From assembly GCA_001751225.1 (NCBI GenBank), contig MAXT01000225.1, positions 1 through 9,494 on the forward strand: 9,494 nt of DNA, given 5' to 3'. Of the stretch, positions 6,788 through 9,494 are shown piece by piece; within the stretch, counting starts at the first letter, position 1; the number at the start of each line of letters is the position of its first letter. Origin of the DNA: Desulfuromonadales bacterium C00003107. GTDB lineage: Bacteria; Desulfobacterota; Desulfuromonadia; Desulfuromonadales; Syntrophotaleaceae. The notes under the pieces were generated by a model. It made no database searches and had not been told where the DNA came from. It saw only the letters and a program-made list of their open reading frames with translations. Both the position numbers and the translations under genes were made by a program.

Positions 6788-7216
6788 TCAGGCAGTGGTC
6801 TCGTACCAACCGGAATGGGCCGGAATAAAGACATTATCAACGATATGAATTACCCCGTTGCTGCACTCGATATCCCCTTGAACAATGTGGGCATTATCGA
6901 TCATGATCTCGTTTTCATCGAGGTAGACAGATAAACTCTTGCCGCATTCTGTGATCAAAGAGTCGATAGTCCGCACATCGAGAGTGGCTTGCAAATTACT
7001 GCCACTGACCAGATGGTATTCGAGCTTAGTTTTCAGCTTACCGATATCCTTGAGGAGTTCGTCCATATTACGTTTGGAGAAAGCTTCTTCGTTGGGCGCA
7101 AAGAAGGTAAAAGGCCCGGGCCCCTTGAGACGCTCGGAAAAACCGGCCACTTCAATAACTTTTGCCAGAGTCTTCAACGAGTCATCAGCCGCGATAGTTT
7201 CCATGATATCCGACAT
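6788..7216 (-). CDS. Small fasciclin (FAS1) domain protein
   Basis: The 142-residue product is essentially one FAS1 domain, a fold found in adhesion and matrix-like proteins of bacteria and eukaryotes. The H1-like motif FTFFAPNEEAF is at residues 36-46, the YH pair at 67-68 and the H2-like motif NGVIHIVDNVFIPA at 119-132. The start begins MSDIMETIAADDSLKTL because a strong AAAGGAG site lies 6 bases upstream. A longer frame from 7288 adds 24 residues that do not look like a signal peptide (GSGGFRVEYFGKIFCGKEHV). Most bacterial FAS1 proteins are secreted or lipid-anchored, so the absence of an export signal is notable: the protein may act in the cytoplasm or leave by another route. It is the last gene of the - strand group, 154 bases after its neighbour, and has a shared terminator. 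Its function and partner are unknown. Confidence 0.9.
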   Translation of the reverse strand: MSDIMETIAADDSLKTLAKVIEVAGFSERLKGPGPFTFFAPNEEAFSKRNMDELLKDIGKLKTKLEYHLVSGSNLQATLDVRTIDSLITECGKSLSVYLDENEIMIDNAHIVQGDIECSNGVIHIVDNVFIPAHSGWYETTA

Positions 7217-7222
7217 TACATG

Positions 7223-7229
7223 CTCCTTT
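7223..7229 (-). promoter_or_regulatory. Ribosome binding site fixing the fasciclin gene start
   Basis: On the - strand AAAGGAG is followed by 6 bases and the ATG at 7216. This selects the short, signal-less form over the longer frame. No convincing promoter is visible in the AT-rich gap 7217-7370. A 10-bp palindrome CCATTAATGG sits at 7275-7284. Confidence 0.8.
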
Positions 7230-7370
7230 CCGCAAAAAATCTTCCCAAAGTACTCTACCCGAAATCCCCCACTTCCATTAATGGACACTACCTACCAATA
7301 GTAATCCCAACCACAAATAAATCCAGACAAAAACCTGCTTTTCTTTAAACCAATTTCAGCGGATTCTCAG

Positions 7371-8858
7371 CTAACGCCCTGCCTGAATCAGCAGATGGGC
7401 TGCCCCTTTGCCGTCCTCTCGGTCATTAATCAGTAAAATCACAGCAGGTTGCCTACCCGGTCGTTCCAGCAACGCAAAATCAAGGATATAGGCATCAACA
7501 CCGGCAAAGGGCTCTTGCAGAAACAACCGATTACCCCGGGGAACAACTCGCACAATCCGATCCTGGCCCGAAGGCTTGCCCAGCAGCGGCAAGCCGGCAC
7601 TACGACCGCGCCGTATTGTATAAGCTGAATCGTCCGCGGCTATGGCCATACGGGGAGGCAGAGCGTGATATTCCTCCCGCACCAGATCCTCTTTTGCAAA
7701 TCCGGAACGGTACCGGGGATCTTCCAAAGACACAGCCAGTTGGGGACCGGAAAAACTCCCCAAATCCTGCAGCAGCAGCCCCCCCGGAAGTGGCCTACCC
7801 TGTTTTCTATCCACCAATTGCAAGCGGCCCTGTCCATCGTAACCAAGGGCCAACTGTTGATCTAGAGGGGTGCTGGCAAAGAGAGCGCCTCCCCAATCCA
7901 GAGGCTTGTCTAAGATCGACCATTGACCATCCTGTTGACCAAGGCCCTTTACAGGCCCCTTAAATGGCTCATGAGGGCCCCGCTTCTGCCATGCCGCCCA
8001 TTTGTCGTGCAAACGAAGGTAGCCGCCCAGATCAGCAGCCAGGGGCTTCAAGTCGGAAGAGAGCAGCCAGGCATGGGGCACGGAATCGGTCCCCTGATAG
8101 ATACCCTGCACATCTTCAGCCCAAACAACCGCTAATTCCCGGCTGCCGTCGGCATCCAGATCAGTAGCATCGAGATGCAGAGCTCGCTTGGCTCCTATTT
8201 CCGGGCTGAATTCGCCAATGGTCTCCAGGCCGAACTCATTCAAACGAAAGTGTACCAACTTGCTATCGTAGAGCAGTCCCAGTTGTAGGCCTTTAATTTC
8301 ACTACCGGCCAGCAGTGCCAGGCTGCGGGGCTGGCCGGAAAGGGCCAATGGTCCATACAAAGGACCGGCCAAAGCTTCCGCAAGAATAACAGGGGTTGCG
8401 ACCGATGGCACGGCCACGACAGTCGAAGTAGGCAACGCTGTAGTTGAAACTGCGGCTACCGATTGAGCAACAACCGGTTCCTTCGGCAGCGAAGCCGCCG
8501 GTGGTAAAGTCTGTGCGACGTGGCGCTCAAAAGCGATGATAGCCCCATCTTCACCCCGTCGTAGTGCCAGTATTTCGCTGCCATCGGTGATGCGCAAGTC
8601 GAGCATCAGACCGGACTCAGCGACCGCTTGCGCTCCTACCGGCAAGACGGTGTAGCCCGCACTTAGTAAATCCTCTAGCAGATCCTGCACCAGCGGTGAC
8701 ATAAGCGGATCGGCAAGGGAGCTGCGCAACAGCACCTGCTTTTCTCCTTGCCAATTCTGCAGGGACCGCTCAATGTTCGGCCAGCTGCCAGCTAGAACAG
8801 TTACCGGCATCAACAAAATGGCCAATAAGCAGCAGATCGCTCTTCTGAATCGCTTCAT
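7371..8858 (-). CDS. Exported protein of unknown function with an FG-GAP/VCBS-like motif
   Basis: I do not recognise this 495-residue protein as a named family. Residues 1-23 are a signal peptide (basic MKRFRR, a hydrophobic stretch, cut after VLA), with no lipobox, so it should be periplasmic or outer-membrane associated. A small N-terminal domain (about 24-115) includes VLLRSSLADPLMSPLVQDLLEDLLSAG, broadly like domains that handle short-lived envelope assembly factors, but I cannot name it. A low-complexity Pro/Val/Ala/Thr linker covers about 116-160. The C-terminal region (about 165-495) looks like a beta-propeller. It contains DLDADGSREL (residues 233-242), the calcium-binding D-x-D-x-D-G pattern of FG-GAP/VCBS repeats, and recurring short beta-type segments such as LQLGLLYDSKLVHFRL and QQLALGYDGQGRLQLVD. 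The ATG has an AGAGGA site 6 bases upstream. The next gene upstream on this strand is a probable outer-membrane barrel, which agrees with an envelope role but does not prove a shared one. Confidence 0.8.
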   Translation of the reverse strand: MKRFRRAICCLLAILLMPVTVLAGSWPNIERSLQNWQGEKQVLLRSSLADPLMSPLVQDLLEDLLSAGYTVLPVGAQAVAESGLMLDLRITDGSEILALRRGEDGAIIAFERHVAQTLPPAASLPKEPVVAQSVAAVSTTALPTSTVVAVPSVATPVILAEALAGPLYGPLALSGQPRSLALLAGSEIKGLQLGLLYDSKLVHFRLNEFGLETIGEFSPEIGAKRALHLDATDLDADGSRELAVVWAEDVQGIYQGTDSVPHAWLLSSDLKPLAADLGGYLRLHDKWAAWQKRGPHEPFKGPVKGLGQQDGQWSILDKPLDWGGALFASTPLDQQLALGYDGQGRLQLVDRKQGRPLPGGLLLQDLGSFSGPQLAVSLEDPRYRSGFAKEDLVREEYHALPPRMAIAADDSAYTIRRGRSAGLPLLGKPSGQDRIVRVVPRGNRLFLQEPFAGVDAYILDFALLERPGRQPAVILLINDREDGKGAAHLLIQAGR

Positions 8859-8910
8859 GGTAAGTCCTCTTCTAACATCCGTAGGCAGGCTGACAAATAT
8901 ACCTGTCTCA

Positions 8911-8940
8911 AAACTACGGGGCGCCCCTAGGGACGCCCCG
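8911..8940 (-). terminator. Probable terminator after the beta-barrel gene
   Basis: CGGGGCG (8917-8923) pairs with CGCCCCG (8934-8940), extended inward by CCC and GGG around a short centre. Read on the - strand the hairpin is followed by TAGTTTT, a short T-rich tail. It starts about 25 bases after the stop of the - strand gene ending at 8965. Confidence 0.65.
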
Positions 8941-8964
8941 CATATACCACTGACCTATGACTGT

Positions 8965-9494
8965 CTAATAAGACCAGGCCAGAGTTAAGGCATTGACGAA
9001 AGCAGTGTCATCGCCATACTGATCTTCAAGTCCCTCGCCAGGAACGAAAGCCGAGAAGATATAATCAATGCTGAAGTTTTTGGAAAAAGCATAGAGCAAC
9101 TGCAGATCGAAGGTCGTGCCGGCATAGTCGTCAACCTTGTCACCTGGATTGGCCACATTGCTCAGGTTGTCCGTCTCATCGTACCAAATAAAGAAAGCTT
9201 GGGTCTTGTAGAGCAGCTTCGGCACCAATGCCGAGAGATCGCCACGGGTACCGATGGCAAGAAGTTTCTGCCCAGGGTTGTCGCCACTACCACGGTTACT
9301 GATACCACCATACTGATTGGTGGATGTGGCCCGCTCGGGAGAAAAGGAGTAGAGGGTCGCGCCGTAACTCTGCCCCAAGTCTTCGCCAAGAATACCACCG
9401 TCCATGCCCATCAGACCGGTAAAACGGCCGATATCAGTAATACCAACCCAGCCATCAACATCGTCATCGGTGGAATCATCATCGCCCTGGGTGT
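8965..9494 (-). CDS. C-terminal part of a probable outer-membrane beta-barrel (porin-like) protein (partial)
   Basis: The frame is open from the right window edge to a TAG at 8965, giving about 176 residues; the start lies outside the window. The sequence alternates polar and hydrophobic residues with strand-like segments typical of transmembrane barrels: QKLLAIGTRGDLSALV, LLYKTQAFFIWYDE, TTFDLQLLYAFSKNFSIDYIFSAFVPG and the last strand FVNALTLAWSY. Ending in an aromatic residue fits the barrel-assembly signal. The region near the edge has a very acidic stretch (GDDDSTDDDVDG), likely an external loop that could bind metal ions. I cannot name the family; porins and export-type barrels of this group are candidates. 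A terminator-like hairpin follows the gene, so it is probably transcribed separately from the exported protein downstream. Confidence 0.75.
   Translation of the reverse strand, partial: TQGDDDSTDDDVDGWVGITDIGRFTGLMGMDGGILGEDLGQSYGATLYSFSPERATSTNQYGGISNRGSGDNPGQKLLAIGTRGDLSALVPKLLYKTQAFFIWYDETDNLSNVANPGDKVDDYAGTTFDLQLLYAFSKNFSIDYIFSAFVPGEGLEDQYGDDTAFVNALTLAWSY

Noticed and set aside
6989..7348. + strand frames opposite the fasciclin gene
   Set aside because: They are antisense to a clear FAS1 domain and have no family motif of their own.
7300..7370. Terminator for the 495-residue gene or promoter for the fasciclin gene
   Set aside because: I found neither a stable stem with a T run nor a hexamer pair of acceptable spacing on the - strand.

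Overview
This window looks like ordinary chromosome from a Gram-negative bacterium, most likely of the Desulfuromonadia type (Geobacter, Pelobacter and Desulfuromonas relatives). That placement is an inference. It rests on a complete Tol-Pal envelope module without ybgC, a zinc-type FolE2 GTP cyclohydrolase, a TIGR04282-type transferase, moderately high GC, and a structured intergenic repeat of a style I associate with that group. No marker gene in the window settles it. I see no plasmid, phage, insertion sequence, CRISPR array, tRNA or rRNA.

The left part (1-1539, + strand) holds the last codons of an unidentified gene, then folE2 (first step of tetrahydrofolate and deazapurine synthesis) and a DUF2064/TIGR04282 nucleotidyltransferase-like gene 7 bp downstream. 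The gap 1540-1686 carries a near-consensus sigma-70 promoter.

The central part (1687-6683, + strand) is the Tol-Pal system in the order tolQ, tolR, tolA, tolB, pal, cpoB (ybgF). TolQ-TolR form the proton-driven inner-membrane motor and TolA spans the periplasm. TolB and the lipoprotein Pal connect the motor to the outer membrane and peptidoglycan. CpoB is a coiled-coil/TPR partner, here with a lipobox. tolQRAB are packed within 0-15 bp of each other. pal has its own perfect -10 box and is followed by a strong terminator. Between pal and cpoB lies a stem-loop-rich element of about 110-140 bp, probably a dispersed repeat. A bidirectional terminator closes the cluster.

The right part (6788-9494, all - strand) has a small fasciclin-domain protein without a visible signal peptide, a 495-residue exported protein with an FG-GAP/VCBS-like calcium motif, and the C-terminal part of a probable outer-membrane beta-barrel protein that runs off the window end. 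These look like separate transcription units that also serve the envelope, but their roles are unknown.

I found no convincing new multi-gene system. The features most worth a second look are the pal-cpoB intergenic element, the unknown 495-residue protein and the signal-less fasciclin protein.
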